This document shows, piece after piece, positions 1 to 9,183 of a stretch of DNA of 64,000 nucleotides. The stretch is taken from positions 1 to 64,000 of the forward strand of contig JACPGB010000014.1 of the NCBI GenBank assembly GCA_016182655.1, given 5' to 3'. Below the pieces are notes generated by a model. The model was given only the letters and a program-made list of their open reading frames with translations, ran no database searches and had not been told where the DNA came from. A program made the translations under genes and the position numbers. This DNA is from Deltaproteobacteria bacterium. GTDB lineage: Bacteria; Desulfobacterota; GWC2-55-46. Every line of letters begins with the position of its first letter. The first letter of the stretch is position 1.

Positions 1-45
1 ATAATCAGCCATTAAGGCACAACCCCAAAAATAACGGAGGCCACT

Positions 46-2295
46 ATGCAGTCGTTGACATTACATTACGACAATTCAATTGGCTTTCAGGCGCCTTTGC
101 TCTGCGTCTGGTATCCCGGCGGCGGCGGGTTCGAGGCCGAGCCGGTCTCATCCGACCAGTTCGGCCCGGTCTTTAAAGTAGATGTCGAGAGGCCGAGCTT
201 CTCGTTCAAATTCAGGGACAGGCACGGCGCGTGGGAGCCCACGGGGCTCGACCGTGAGTTCATCCCCTACGGGCGCATCTCAGGCCCAGGCATCCTCGAC
301 GAGGTATGGTGCAAGGCGGACAAGCCCTTCATCTATCCCATCACGCCGAGGCATGTGGAAGGGGAGTCCGCCGCAGACTTACTCGGCAGGCTCCGTTTTA
401 ACGACGCGTCTTACATCCCCGGCACCGGCGGGTTTTCCGGGCTCGGCGCGACCCAGTTGGAGGACGGGCGCATACTCTTCGGCCTCTACCACCCGAACGC
501 CGCGCGCGTATTCGTTCGCGGCAACTTCAACAACTGGCAGAGGCCCGGCGCGGACAAGGAAGAGAAGTCGAAGTTCATAGAGCTGAACCTTTATCGCGGG
601 TATTTCGGCGTGCCCAACACATGGCTCGCGATAACCGACAAGGCGAAGCCCGGCGACGAGTACGAGTTCTGCGTATTCGGCGGCGTGCCGCCCGACGACA
701 GGAACCGCCTCATGCGCGACTGCAAGGACCCGTACGCGAGACAGCTCGGCGCGGATTTTGCCCGCAACAACTCCGTAATCGTGAACCCGTCTTACCAATG
801 GGCCGATTCAAACTGGAAGACCCCGGAGATGAGCGACCTCATCATCTACGAGCTATCGGTTTTCGGCTTCACCGAGGGCGACTACGACATACCGCAGGAG
901 ATAAGGGGCAAGTTCAGGGGCGTGACGGAGAGGATAAGGCGCGGGTACTTCAACGACCTCGGCGTGACGGCTCTCTCCATCATGCCGCTTGGAGAGGTGC
1001 CCTCGATGCAGGGGCCGAAATCGATGGGGTACGACCCGTCTCTGCATTTTACGGTCGAGAGGGACTTCGGCGGGCCGAACGACTTACGGGAGCTCGTTAA
1101 CGAGGCGCACAACCACGGGCTCGCCGTCATCTTCGACATGGTCTTCAACCACACCTCCAACGACTTCAACCCGCTCTGGCAGATGATACCCGAGCACCCC
1201 AGGGAGATTACCCGGAACGAGGGCGGGCTCTACTTCAACGGCCAGTCGGACTGGGGCAACAGGCTCGACACCTGGAAGTCGGATGTCCAGAACATGCTCA
1301 TCGACTGCTGTAAGGCGTACATAAAGGAGTACCACGCCGACGGGTTCAGGTTCGACGCGACCCAGCACGACAGGTGGATGTCCGCCGAGTTCCTCCACAG
1401 GAACGCGTGGGAGTTGCGCGGCTATAAGCCCGATATCCTCCTTATCGCCGAGAACCTGCCGAACCAGAGCGATCTCAACCTGAACGGCTATGACGGCTAC
1501 GCACAGTGGAGCGACTTTTTCCACGACAAGGTGAAGTCGCTTCTCCGCGAAGGCGTCTACGACAACCAGGACCTTAACAACACGGCGAACCTCGGGGACA
1601 TCTTCTACTTCTGCAAGCCGCAGTTCGCCTCTCACACGAACAATGTCGTAAATTATGTCGAGTCCCACGACGAGACGTCCCCGGCCTTCGAGGTGGGGAC
1701 GAACCCGTCTCTGGGTAACGGGGCCGCCAAGGACAGGAAGAGCAGGCTCGGCCTCTTCGCGACGATGACGGCTCTGGGCCAGCCGATGCTCTACATGGGC
1801 GGCGAGTTCAACCCGGAGCGCGACAGGATGGTCGTCCGCTTCGACTGGCCGCGCGATCTTAACTCGCACGGCTTCTTTCAGTGGGCGAAGCGGGTCATCA
1901 GGCTCCGGAGGCGTTACCCGGGCTTGAAGATACACGGCTTTAACCCGGCTGAAGAGGGGAAGTTCTCGTGGATACTCGGGCCGTGGATGGGCGGGGAGAG
2001 GGGAGGCGGTCAGAAGGTCGTCGGCTGGAGGGCACAGCCCAACGGCGCTCCGAACGACGCGCTCGCGGTGCTCCTGAACTTTGAGAACCACGATGTGTCC
2101 GTGGACCTCGACCTCGGCATGCCCGGCTCGTGGGTCAAGCTCGCGGACATCGAGAATGTGAACGACATCGCGCCCGAGGGTACGAACTCCACGGGAGACC
2201 CGGCGACGATAAGGTCGGCCGACGGAAGGTTCGCGGGCTTCAACCTGCCGTCGTCGTCGGCGTTCATCTACAAGTGGGAGTCGCCTGCGGTCTGA
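46..2295 (+). CDS. GH13 alpha-amylase / branching-enzyme-like protein with CBM48
   Basis: A 749-residue glycoside hydrolase family 13 protein that should act on alpha-1,4/1,6 glucans, probably glycogen in the cytoplasm, since no signal peptide is visible. An N-terminal extension is followed by a CBM48-like beta-sandwich (about residues 130-240, with VRGNFNNWQ) and then the TIM barrel. All four GH13 signature regions are present: DMVFNHTS (from D364), GFRFDATQ with the presumed nucleophile D437, IAENL with the acid/base E469, and VESHDE with D542. A GGAGG-type ribosome site precedes the ATG. The architecture resembles GlgB, but branching, debranching and hydrolysing members cannot be separated by eye. 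No other glycogen gene is in the window. Confidence 0.88.
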   Translation: MQSLTLHYDNSIGFQAPLLCVWYPGGGGFEAEPVSSDQFGPVFKVDVERPSFSFKFRDRHGAWEPTGLDREFIPYGRISGPGILDEVWCKADKPFIYPITPRHVEGESAADLLGRLRFNDASYIPGTGGFSGLGATQLEDGRILFGLYHPNAARVFVRGNFNNWQRPGADKEEKSKFIELNLYRGYFGVPNTWLAITDKAKPGDEYEFCVFGGVPPDDRNRLMRDCKDPYARQLGADFARNNSVIVNPSYQWADSNWKTPEMSDLIIYELSVFGFTEGDYDIPQEIRGKFRGVTERIRRGYFNDLGVTALSIMPLGEVPSMQGPKSMGYDPSLHFTVERDFGGPNDLRELVNEAHNHGLAVIFDMVFNHTSNDFNPLWQMIPEHPREITRNEGGLYFNGQSDWGNRLDTWKSDVQNMLIDCCKAYIKEYHADGFRFDATQHDRWMSAEFLHRNAWELRGYKPDILLIAENLPNQSDLNLNGYDGYAQWSDFFHDKVKSLLREGVYDNQDLNNTANLGDIFYFCKPQFASHTNNVVNYVESHDETSPAFEVGTNPSLGNGAAKDRKSRLGLFATMTALGQPMLYMGGEFNPERDRMVVRFDWPRDLNSHGFFQWAKRVIRLRRRYPGLKIHGFNPAEEGKFSWILGPWMGGERGGGQKVVGWRAQPNGAPNDALAVLLNFENHDVSVDLDLGMPGSWVKLADIENVNDIAPEGTNSTGDPATIRSADGRFAGFNLPSSSAFIYKWESPAV

Positions 2296-2313
2296 GGATG
2301 CACGTGAAAAAAT

Positions 2314-2344
2314 GTTGGGTTACGCTTTGCTGACCCAACCTACG
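2314..2344. repeat. REP-like palindrome, family A (GTTGGGTTACGC type)
   Basis: An imperfect inverted repeat of the form GTTGGGTTACGC...ACCCAACCTAC just after the GH13 gene. The same unit recurs at 37586, 37663, 42137 and 42580, with a variant at 42084. It is an extragenic palindromic repeat with no coding capacity. Confidence 0.8.
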
Positions 2345-2369
2345 GCTGAGTTGTCCGGAGCCCAACGAC

Positions 2370-2443
2370 TGGATTCCCGCTTGAGATGCGCGGGAATGAT
2401 TGAATATGTCATTCCCGAGGTTTTAATCGGGAATCCAGTTTGA
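2370..2443. repeat. Palindrome of the ATTCCCGC...GCGGGAATGA type
   Basis: Two arms, ATTCCCGCTTGAGATGCGCGGGAAT and a second CATTCCCG...CGGGAATCCAG arm, form a pair of hairpins between the GH13 gene and the next repeat. This is an extragenic repeat; nothing in it looks coding. Only one clear copy was noticed in the window. Confidence 0.6.
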
Positions 2444-2458
2444 ATAAGGGGGTAATAT

Positions 2459-2571
2459 CTCACCCTCCCCTCAATCCCCTCCCGTCGAGGGAGGGGAGGT
2501 TAAAGATGCGAACTCATTATTAATTCCCTCCCCCTCGACGGGGGAGGGTCAGGGTGGGGGTGAAAAAAAGC
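2459..2571. repeat. CCTCCCC/GGGGAGG hairpin pair, family B
   Basis: Two adjacent palindromes rich in CCTCCC and GGGAGG separated by about 30 AT-rich bases. Related copies lie at about 16468, 16592, 17558, 17699 and 32011. All are intergenic and strongly self-complementary. Confidence 0.75.
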
Positions 2572-2595
2572 ATCCTCTCGATTCAATGTCAAAAC

Positions 2596-2630
2596 AAAAG
2601 CCGTAACCCTTCCGGGTTACGGCTTTTTTA
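2596..2630. terminator. Bidirectional intrinsic terminator
   Basis: A 12-bp perfect stem (AAGCCGTAACCC / GGGTTACGGCTT) with a 4-base loop, flanked by A-run and T-run. It can stop transcription from the GH13 gene and from the convergent ferritin-like gene. Confidence 0.9.
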
Positions 2631-2651
2631 ATCCAAAAAGAGAAAACGCCC

Positions 2652-3104
2652 CTACGCCGCCTTTTTCCAAGCCTTCGTGTTGATCGCGTTATCTATCCAC
2701 TTCAGGTGATTCTGCTCGTCCTGGTAGTTCCTCTCGATAAGGGTCTTGATGTTCGTCGGAAAGTCCAGCTTTACGGCGGCCCCGTACTTCTTGTTCATCG
2801 TCTCCTCGCCGCCCTTAAGCGCCTTCAACGCGCCTTCGGTCCCGGTAAGGGACCGCACCTTCGTGAACACATAGAGGACATAGCCCTTGATGTCGCGGGA
2901 GAACTCCGGCGGCTTCTCGCCGAGCGTTCGCAACTCTTCCGAGATGTCTTTTATGTGCCTCTCGTGGTCTATCCTGAACCGCTCGATATTCGCCTTTATC
3001 TCCTTTTCATCTATGTGGTGGAGCGTCTCCTGATACGCGAAGTAGGCGTCTATGTCGAGCTTGCAGAGCGAATGGAGTTCCTTGACCAAGTCCCTCTTTT
3101 CCAT
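2652..3104 (-). CDS. Ferritin-like four-helix protein (DUF2383-type)
   Basis: A 150-residue, mostly helical, charged protein with the periodic Glu/His pattern of ferritin-like bundles (DAYFAYQETLHHI, RIDHERHIKDI, YQDEQNHLKWIDNAI). It resembles the PA2169/DUF2383 family, whose function is poorly known; many are small metal-binding or stress proteins. The frame stays open upstream for 64 more codons, but AAGGAGG seven bases before the ATG at 3104 fixes this start, and the upstream stretch is Pro/Arg-rich and not protein-like. It is convergent with the GH13 gene across a shared terminator. Confidence 0.75.
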   Translation of the reverse strand: MEKRDLVKELHSLCKLDIDAYFAYQETLHHIDEKEIKANIERFRIDHERHIKDISEELRTLGEKPPEFSRDIKGYVLYVFTKVRSLTGTEGALKALKGGEETMNKKYGAAVKLDFPTNIKTLIERNYQDEQNHLKWIDNAINTKAWKKAA

Positions 3105-3256
3105 AAAGCCTCCTTGGTTGTAAACGCAAAAGGGGTTATCTATTAAGAGTATAGATGCTCTCCTGAGTGCGTTCAAGGGGGGCGGGCGTAAACAGGGGTT
3201 TCCATGGGCTTTGCGGTTGATCGAGGGAGAGTAAGGGGGTGAGGCGGGCAGGGTGT

Positions 3257-3802
3257 TTAAATCCCGGGGCTGTTCGAGAACTCGAAGACCCGGCATATGA
3301 CCATTGAGCGGCTCTTTACGCCGAGCTTTGCCATTATCCTCTTCACATGGTCCTTGACCGTATGCTCGCTTAAGGAGAGCGCGGAGGCTATGTCCTGGTT
3401 TGCGCCTCCCTTTATGAGCTCGGCCACGACCTGGGCCTCCCGCTCGGTAAGCCTGAAGGATTCACGGAACCGCGACATGTCGACCCTCCCGCGCCTCCTC
3501 TGCCTCTCGACGATGACCATCAGGTGGGAGGAATCTCCCCTATTCAGGGACGCCCTGTGGAGGGGGACTGTCCTCGTCATCAGCAACTCACCGTTAAGGA
3601 CGAAGCTTGCGGTCATTGGGGCGGACTTGGACCTCCTGCCGGAAAATGACAATATCTCGCGGGGCAAGGCCGCCTTTATCTCTTCCGGCGAAGCCTTAAG
3701 CAACTCTCCGGCTTCTTTGTTCAGGAAGACGAGTTCGCCGTTGGAGTCGAATACGAGTATCCCCGGAGGCCGCCTTCTGTGGATTGTGGGATCGAAGTCC
3801 AT
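3257..3802 (-). CDS. LuxR-type DNA-binding regulator with PAS-like N-terminus
   Basis: A 181-residue regulator. Residues about 10-95 look like a small PAS-like sensor (GILVFDSNGELVFLNKEAGELL), and residues about 115-175 form a clear LuxR/GerE helix-turn-helix (LTEREAQVVAELIKGG, then ALSLSEHTVKDHVKRIMAKLGV). There is no receiver domain and no membrane segment, so it probably senses a cytoplasmic signal or works constitutively. Its target is not evident; it is divergent from the PilZ gene, and the two may share the 3803-3958 control region. Confidence 0.85.
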   Translation of the reverse strand: MDFDPTIHRRRPPGILVFDSNGELVFLNKEAGELLKASPEEIKAALPREILSFSGRRSKSAPMTASFVLNGELLMTRTVPLHRASLNRGDSSHLMVIVERQRRRGRVDMSRFRESFRLTEREAQVVAELIKGGANQDIASALSLSEHTVKDHVKRIMAKLGVKSRSMVICRVFEFSNSPGI

Positions 3803-3895
3803 GCGTTGGCCTTTTGCCGCAGTTCGATTTTGAGAGATAGTCTTAATTTATTCCATAAGCGCGGTTTGTGTCAAGCAAAACCCCGGCTGGCGCCA

Positions 3896-3924
3896 TTGAC
3901 ATTTTCGGCGGGAAGTAATATATA
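3896..3924 (+). promoter_or_regulatory. Sigma-70-like promoter for the PilZ gene
   Basis: TTGACA at 3896-3901 and TATATA at 3919-3924 are 17 bases apart, a near-consensus pair. The expected transcription start near 3931 favours the ATG at 3960 over the GTG at 3933 as the PilZ start. Confidence 0.7.
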
Positions 3925-3959
3925 AGATGTAGGTGAAAAAAATAAACGGGGGCTTGAGG

Positions 3960-4232
3960 ATGGCGATAAAGAAGAGGGCGTTTCCGAGGACCGAATACAA
4001 CAGAAAGGGGCTCTGCGAAACGGGGCAGGGGGCTGATGTATTTGAGACCGAGATAATAAACTTGAGCCCTGCCGGGGCCTGCATCAAGGCCGAGAGGGAC
4101 CTCACTCCAGGCACGGTCGTCCGCCTCATGCTCACCATAAAAGACACCTTCATCCAATACCCCTGCCTCGCGGAAGTGAAGTGGGCGAGCCTTGGGACCG
4201 GATGCACGGCAGGCCTTGAGTTCCTCATCTGA
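3960..4232 (+). CDS. PilZ-domain protein (c-di-GMP receptor candidate)
   Basis: A 90-residue single PilZ domain. The RxxxR-type motif lies in RAFPRTEYNRKG and the (D/N)xSxxG motif in NLSPAGACIKAE, the two parts that wrap around c-di-GMP. The rest (TVVRLMLTIKD, AEVKWAS, GTGCTAGLEFL) follows the family's beta-barrel pattern. An alternative GTG start at 3933 adds nine residues but would sit almost at the predicted transcription start. Alone in its unit; given the type IV pili in the window a role in motility or matrix control is plausible but not shown. Confidence 0.82.
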   Translation: MAIKKRAFPRTEYNRKGLCETGQGADVFETEIINLSPAGACIKAERDLTPGTVVRLMLTIKDTFIQYPCLAEVKWASLGTGCTAGLEFLI

Positions 4233-4338
4233 CCTGCCGCTTAAACCGGAGTTTAAGTACGAGACCTTCCGACAAAACAAGCCGTACCTCGCATGAGTTA
4301 CAGCCTGTCTTCCGCATATCAATTCTGCCTGCCAGACA

Positions 4339-4545
4339 TTAGCTACCGTGTCTCTTCCTTTTCGCATGTTCTGACGGCCCTTTCCCGGCCTTTTCAGCAA
4401 CGTACCTCTTCGGGTCCGTGTCGAACATCTCCTTGCACTCGCGCGAGTCGAAGTAGAAGACATCGCCCTTGTACATGGACTGGAACATTGCCTTGTCCAC
4501 GCCGAACCTGTTATGGCAAACGGGGTCTATCTCCATCTCATCCAC
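4339..4545 (-). CDS. YHS-domain protein
   Basis: A 68-residue protein carrying one YHS domain: DPVCHNRF near the start, then VFYFDSRECKEMFDTDPKRYV. YHS domains bind metal through the Cys pair and often occur in copper-handling proteins or as stand-alone modules. AAGAGGTGG sits directly before the first ATG, so translation may instead start at the fourth residue (4536), with better spacing. The last ~15 residues are basic and low in complexity. Confidence 0.78.
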   Translation of the reverse strand: MDEMEIDPVCHNRFGVDKAMFQSMYKGDVFYFDSRECKEMFDTDPKRYVAEKAGKGPSEHAKRKRHGS

Positions 4546-4808
4546 CTCTTTTCTCTTTTCCCGTCATCCTGCTTAAATATTAATAAGAATCCGGAGCAGG
4601 GGCAAGTGGAGGGAGCGCGGAACGCGTATGGCGGCCTTGCATCCTCCTGCATCCAAAGAGTACTTCGAAATAGTCTTACCCTTCAGCCCCTTGCCAAAAA
4701 TCCCTGGTAGTGTTAATATTTTCCGGCTCTTTCGTCGATTTCCACTGTTATACTCAGATCAAGGATATATGGGCCCGGAAGGCGATCTCTCCGGGGTCCG
4801 CCCCTACA
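4546..4808. other. Intergenic region without a recognised gene
   Basis: The space between the divergent YHS gene and the STT3-like gene. Open frames here lack ribosome sites and protein-like composition. It probably holds the two promoters, but I could not place a convincing pair for either. Confidence 0.5.
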
Positions 4809-7112
4809 ATGCTTAAGCGAGAACACATCCGGAATGCCGTAGCAATAGCTATCATATTCCTGATAGGCGCGTACATACGCCTCATCCCGTGGGACAACTT
4901 CGTCACGAACGCGGGAATATACTTTCTGGAAGCCGACAACTACGAGCACTTCAGAAAAGTCCTCATCCTCCTGAAGCAGTTCCCGAACATCCCCGGCCAC
5001 GACTTCTACATGGGCTTTCCAGTGGGCACCGGAAACATCTGGGCCCCGCTCACGGACTTTTCCTTCGCCGTGATCATAAGGGTCTTGTCGTTCCTCCCGT
5101 CGGTCGACGGGGACATAGCCTACATCCTCGCGACGCTCCCGCCGTTCGTGGGCACGCTCGCGGTCATCCCGCTATACCTCTTCTGCCGGGAGGCCTTCGG
5201 TTTCAGGGCCGCTATCATCGCATCCGTCATATTCATACTCCTTCCGACGCACATATTCACGACGGTCGTAGGCAGGCCCGATAACGAGCTCTTCGAGCCG
5301 ATATGGGCGGGGATAACATTTTACCTCTACGCGCTTGCCGCGTTAGAATCGGAAAATGGAGAGGCCCGGGGAAACAGGCTTATCGTGATCTCCGCGCTCG
5401 CGGGCCTTTCCGCCGCCGTCTCGCTCTTATATTGGAGGGGCGCGGTCCTCTGGTGGTCGATACTCGGCCTCTATTCGTTTGTCATGGTATTCGGCTGGTC
5501 CTTCAAGGAAGGGAGGAGGTGGCTCGGCTTTTTCGTCTCAGGCGCGGTCGCATTCCTCACGATAGCGTTCGTCATAGCGTTCGTCCTCGTCTTCAACCCC
5601 TTTAGCTTGAAGGGCGGCACCGAGTTCAACGTGGTCTCGTGGTTCCATGTAATAACGGCGCTCCTCGGCGTAGCGTCATTCAGCGGCCTCGCCCTCGCGG
5701 TCTACCTTAAAAAGGAAAGGTCGGCGGGGACGGCAAAGGCGGCGGCCGCCGCCGTCGCGTTCCTTCTGGCCGTTTTCATCGTCTTCGCCATTATCTCTCC
5801 GTCTTTTTTCAAGGGGATAATGGCGGGGCTCGGGGTCGTCGGAGGCGGGAACAAGTGGACCTCTACTATCGCACAGTACAAACCGCTTTTGTCCGACGCC
5901 GGTCGTTTCAGCATAAAGGCACCGCTGGTGTTCTCGACCATATTCCTCTTCGTAAGCCCCATAGTCCTTCTCTCGCTCTCCAGAAAGTGGAGGCGCATTT
6001 CAGCCGCCGCGCTCTTTTTCGTCTTCGCCGGGTGGGCGCTCCTTGCGGTCACGCTCGTAAACGGCAGGTATGAGAACGTATATACATTGATAGTCGCCGC
6101 CACGGGCGGCGTCTTCCTGAATTCCATCGGCGGCTTTGTTGAGGCGCGCATAAAAGGCGCGTCCGGCAAGACCGCCGGGACGATAGCCGTCGCCGTGCTT
6201 ATCGTCATAGGGCTCCTCCCTTCGCTTTCTTTCTACAAGGGCCTTTCGCACACAGGGCCTTTCCTCATCGCCGGCGACCTCGAGGATACACTCTTCTGGG
6301 TCAGGCACAACACGCCTCCGACGAGCAACTACCTCGAGCCGCAGAAGAAGCCCGAGTACGCCGTCCTCGCCCAATGGGAGTTCGGCGGATGGATAGAGGC
6401 GGTGGCCCAGAGGCCGTCTGTGGCGACTGTGATGGGCACCGAGACCCACGGCATGAAGGAGTCTGCCGGGTTTTATCTCGCTGACGACGAGCGGGAGTTT
6501 TTGAAGATACTCGACGACAACGGCGTAAAGTACTTCATCCTCTCAAAGACCCTCGCCAACCTTCCGGAATATGCCGCTATCGTCGGCGTGGACCCATCCG
6601 GTTATGTGAACAGGAAGGTCCTGCCGGACGGCAGAGAGATCGTAGAGACAGGGCCCAGGTTCTTCGACCTCATAACTACAAGCCTGTATCTGAACGACGG
6701 ACAGAGGGCGGCCTCTCCCATCCCGTTCAGGAGTGTGCCAGGCGTCAGGCTCGTCTACGAGTGCCGGGGGCAGTCGGACTTCAAGGGCCTCCCTCAGGAG
6801 GTCAAGAAGTACAAGGTATTCGAGCGCGTCAAGGGCGCGATAGTAAAGGGCACTGCCAGGCCCGGGGAGACGGTTGCCATGGCCGGGCTCGTGATGACCA
6901 ACACCGGCAGGAAGTTCTTCGTCACCGCCGACACCTCAGCCGACGGGGAGGGCGTTTTCTACCTCAACTTCTTCTACCCGAACGTGGATATGAGGGAGGG
7001 GAAGACCGGGGTCGTCAGCGGCTACGTCGTCCAGGTCGGCAAAAAAAAGTACGACCTGCAGATATCTGAAAAGGACATCCTTGAAGGTAATGTGATATTG
7101 TTTGAGAAGTAA
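4809..7112 (+). CDS. STT3/AglB/PglB-like oligosaccharyltransferase
   Basis: A 767-residue GT-C membrane protein: about a dozen hydrophobic segments in the first 480 residues, then a soluble C-terminal domain. The first loop holds EADNYEH, matching the DXD-type metal site of STT3/AglB/PglB, which move a lipid-linked glycan onto protein Asn in the periplasm. The place of the family WWDYG signature holds WEFGGWI (from W523), so the motif is divergent. The ATG at 4809 is preferred because the family fold begins there; a GTG at 4710 would add 33 residues that do not look like protein. No strong ribosome site is visible. It could modify pilin or other surface proteins, but no glycan-assembly genes are adjacent. 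Confidence 0.7.
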   Translation: MLKREHIRNAVAIAIIFLIGAYIRLIPWDNFVTNAGIYFLEADNYEHFRKVLILLKQFPNIPGHDFYMGFPVGTGNIWAPLTDFSFAVIIRVLSFLPSVDGDIAYILATLPPFVGTLAVIPLYLFCREAFGFRAAIIASVIFILLPTHIFTTVVGRPDNELFEPIWAGITFYLYALAALESENGEARGNRLIVISALAGLSAAVSLLYWRGAVLWWSILGLYSFVMVFGWSFKEGRRWLGFFVSGAVAFLTIAFVIAFVLVFNPFSLKGGTEFNVVSWFHVITALLGVASFSGLALAVYLKKERSAGTAKAAAAAVAFLLAVFIVFAIISPSFFKGIMAGLGVVGGGNKWTSTIAQYKPLLSDAGRFSIKAPLVFSTIFLFVSPIVLLSLSRKWRRISAAALFFVFAGWALLAVTLVNGRYENVYTLIVAATGGVFLNSIGGFVEARIKGASGKTAGTIAVAVLIVIGLLPSLSFYKGLSHTGPFLIAGDLEDTLFWVRHNTPPTSNYLEPQKKPEYAVLAQWEFGGWIEAVAQRPSVATVMGTETHGMKESAGFYLADDEREFLKILDDNGVKYFILSKTLANLPEYAAIVGVDPSGYVNRKVLPDGREIVETGPRFFDLITTSLYLNDGQRAASPIPFRSVPGVRLVYECRGQSDFKGLPQEVKKYKVFERVKGAIVKGTARPGETVAMAGLVMTNTGRKFFVTADTSADGEGVFYLNFFYPNVDMREGKTGVVSGYVVQVGKKKYDLQISEKDILEGNVILFEK

Positions 7113-7162
7113 AAATAGTTTTTATAATCCCCATTGGTCCCCCTTTGAAAATTTGAGGCTAT

Positions 7163-7376
7163 CTCTAAAAATTAGGGATTTTTTCCGAGGTCAAGGAAGG
7201 GCGGAAATAAAAAGCGGAGCATATATGGCAATATGTGAGCAGTTTTATTTCCGGCCTGACGGTCCTCGCCGGACTGGCAAATCCGTATCAAATGACTTAT
7301 GATTCGGTTTGCCGCTGAAGCTCCAGTCGAGTCTGGCCCTGCGCCGAGCAGTCGGGAAAAATAACAATTTTTAGAG
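7163..7376. mobile_element. MITE-like element with inverted ends (family E), carrying a family D repeat
   Basis: The left end CTCTAAAAATTAGGGATTTT and the right end AAAATAACAATTTTTAGAG are near inverted copies. Bases 7163-7260 match, inverted, most of the element at 12474-12603. Bases about 7259-7352 are an inserted copy of another dispersed repeat (family D). There is no coding capacity. It lies just before the pyrophosphatase gene. Confidence 0.65.
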
Positions 7377-7389
7377 AGCAAGGAACTCC

Positions 7390-9033
7390 ATGCCCCTTAA
7401 AGACCAGACATTCGTAATCGGCCACAAGAACCCTGACACAGACTCTATCTGCTCGGCCATCGGCCTTGCTGAACTGAAACGCCTCGAAGGCCACTCCAAC
7501 GTCCTTGCCGCGAGGGCGGGAGACATAAACCCCCAGACCTCGTTTATCCTCGATTACTTCAACTCAGTTGCCCCGAGGTATCTCCCCAACGTATACCCGA
7601 AGGCCTCTGACGTCATGTCGACCGAGGTCGTGAAGGTCGGGGGTGCGACACCGCTCCTCAAGGTCATGGGCCTCATGCGGGAGGAGAAGATCAGGTTCAT
7701 CCCGGTCGTCGATCCGACCGGGAGGCCCGAAGGGGCGTTGACCCTCATGGACCTGGCGAGAAAACAGATGCTCGAGACCGACGGACAGAGGGAGGTGACT
7801 ACTACGCTCCCGAACATCGCCTCGGTCCTGAACGCCGAGGTCGCGCTCGACTTTATCGGAGGCGGGGACCGGACGTTCTCGCTTTTTGTAGGGGCGATGG
7901 GGGTGGATTCGTTCCTGGGCATCCTCGGCAAGAGCGACCCGAAGGGTTGCGCCGTTATCGTCGGAGACCGGGCCGATATACAGCGTAGGTCTATCGAGAA
8001 GGGGGTAGGCCTCCTCATAATAACCGGCGGGTTCAGGGTAGATGCCGAGGTGCTCGAAGAGGCCCGCGCCAAAGGCGTATCCATTATAATAACGCCGTCC
8101 GACACGGCGACCGCGGCACAGCTCGTGCGCCTGTCGACCCCGGCGAGGAGGGTCGTCGAGGGGAAGTTCGAGAGCGCCTCTGCCGACGAACTCGTCTCCG
8201 ACCTTAAGCACAGGCTTGCGAACTCGACGGGCATAATCGTTGTGGACCCCGAAGGCAGGATGCTCGGGATAGTCACCAAGACCAATATCCTACGCCCGCC
8301 GTCCTTGAACCTCATACTCGTGGACCATAACGAATTGTCGCAGTCCGTCGACGGCGCGGAGTCCGTCAACATCATAGAGGTGATAGACCACCACAGGATC
8401 GGCAACTTCCACACCATCCACCCGATCCCCTTTATCTGCGAGCCGGTCGGGTCGACTTCGACTCTTGTAGCCGAGCTCTTCAGGAGAAAGGGCCTTCCAA
8501 TCAAGAAGGAGACGGCCGGGTTGCTGCTTGGCGGCGCTCTCTCGGATACCGTCATCCTTAAATCGCCCACGACGACGCAGAGGGACAAGGATATCGTCGG
8601 ATGGCTCGAAGAGAAGTCCGGGCTCGACCACAGGGCCTTCGGGACCGCCATATTCTCATCCACATCGAGCCTCAAGGGGCGCGGCCCAGAGGCGGCCGTA
8701 GGGGGGGACTTCAAGGTCTTCGAGGCCAAAGGCAGGAAGTTCGGCATCGGCCAGTTCGAGACCATAGGGTTTGAAGAGTTCCACGAGGAGAGACTGAAAC
8801 TCAAGGACGAGCTCCTGAAGATCAAGGACAAGAAGGACCTGAAGCTCTCGGCCGTGCTCGTGACCGACATAGTCATGGGCACTTCCCTCTTCCTCGCCGT
8901 CGGTGAAAAAGAAGTCATGCTGAAGCTCGACTACCCTAAACTCGACGACGGCGTATATGAGCTCAAGAACGTCCTTTCAAGGAAAAAGCAGGTCGTGCCG
9001 CACATACTCGGCCTTTTCAATTCACTCTATTGA
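7390..9033 (+). CDS. ppaC: Family II manganese-dependent inorganic pyrophosphatase with CBS and DRTGG domains
   Basis: A 547-residue cytoplasmic enzyme hydrolysing pyrophosphate, of the long regulated kind. The DHH catalytic domain opens with VIGHKNPDTDS (H12, D16, D18) and resumes with LVDHNE (D312) and EVIDHHRIG (D333-H335), followed by a DHHA2 domain containing EPVGSTSTLVA. Between the halves lie a CBS module (about 72-130), a DRTGG-type domain (about 185-255) and a second CBS half (about 265-305), which in this family bind adenine nucleotides and tune activity. AAGGAA lies shortly before the ATG. Pyrophosphate removal would help the ATP sulfurylase and adenylyltransferases encoded downstream, though they are not in one operon. 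Confidence 0.92.
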   Translation: MPLKDQTFVIGHKNPDTDSICSAIGLAELKRLEGHSNVLAARAGDINPQTSFILDYFNSVAPRYLPNVYPKASDVMSTEVVKVGGATPLLKVMGLMREEKIRFIPVVDPTGRPEGALTLMDLARKQMLETDGQREVTTTLPNIASVLNAEVALDFIGGGDRTFSLFVGAMGVDSFLGILGKSDPKGCAVIVGDRADIQRRSIEKGVGLLIITGGFRVDAEVLEEARAKGVSIIITPSDTATAAQLVRLSTPARRVVEGKFESASADELVSDLKHRLANSTGIIVVDPEGRMLGIVTKTNILRPPSLNLILVDHNELSQSVDGAESVNIIEVIDHHRIGNFHTIHPIPFICEPVGSTSTLVAELFRRKGLPIKKETAGLLLGGALSDTVILKSPTTTQRDKDIVGWLEEKSGLDHRAFGTAIFSSTSSLKGRGPEAAVGGDFKVFEAKGRKFGIGQFETIGFEEFHEERLKLKDELLKIKDKKDLKLSAVLVTDIVMGTSLFLAVGEKEVMLKLDYPKLDDGVYELKNVLSRKKQVVPHILGLFNSLY

Positions 9034-9183
9034 ACAAATGACTCGATCCCCGGCATCCGCGGCCGTAGCCTGCCGACACCGCTTTACCTACCCGGTGGAC
9101 CAGCGGCATAAAATGGCTTTTTTATCGGCCATGAGGTGTGTTATATAGCATAGGGAGAGTCCCTCTGGCCTAACGAGAGGCGA

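Noticed and set aside
2459-2571. Possible CRISPR array from repeated CCTCCCC units
   Set aside because: Only two irregular palindromes, no constant spacer length and no cas genes.
7554-8918. Minus-strand open frame of about 450 codons inside the pyrophosphatase gene
   Set aside because: Low-complexity Ser/Arg-rich translation opposite a complete, motif-bearing gene.
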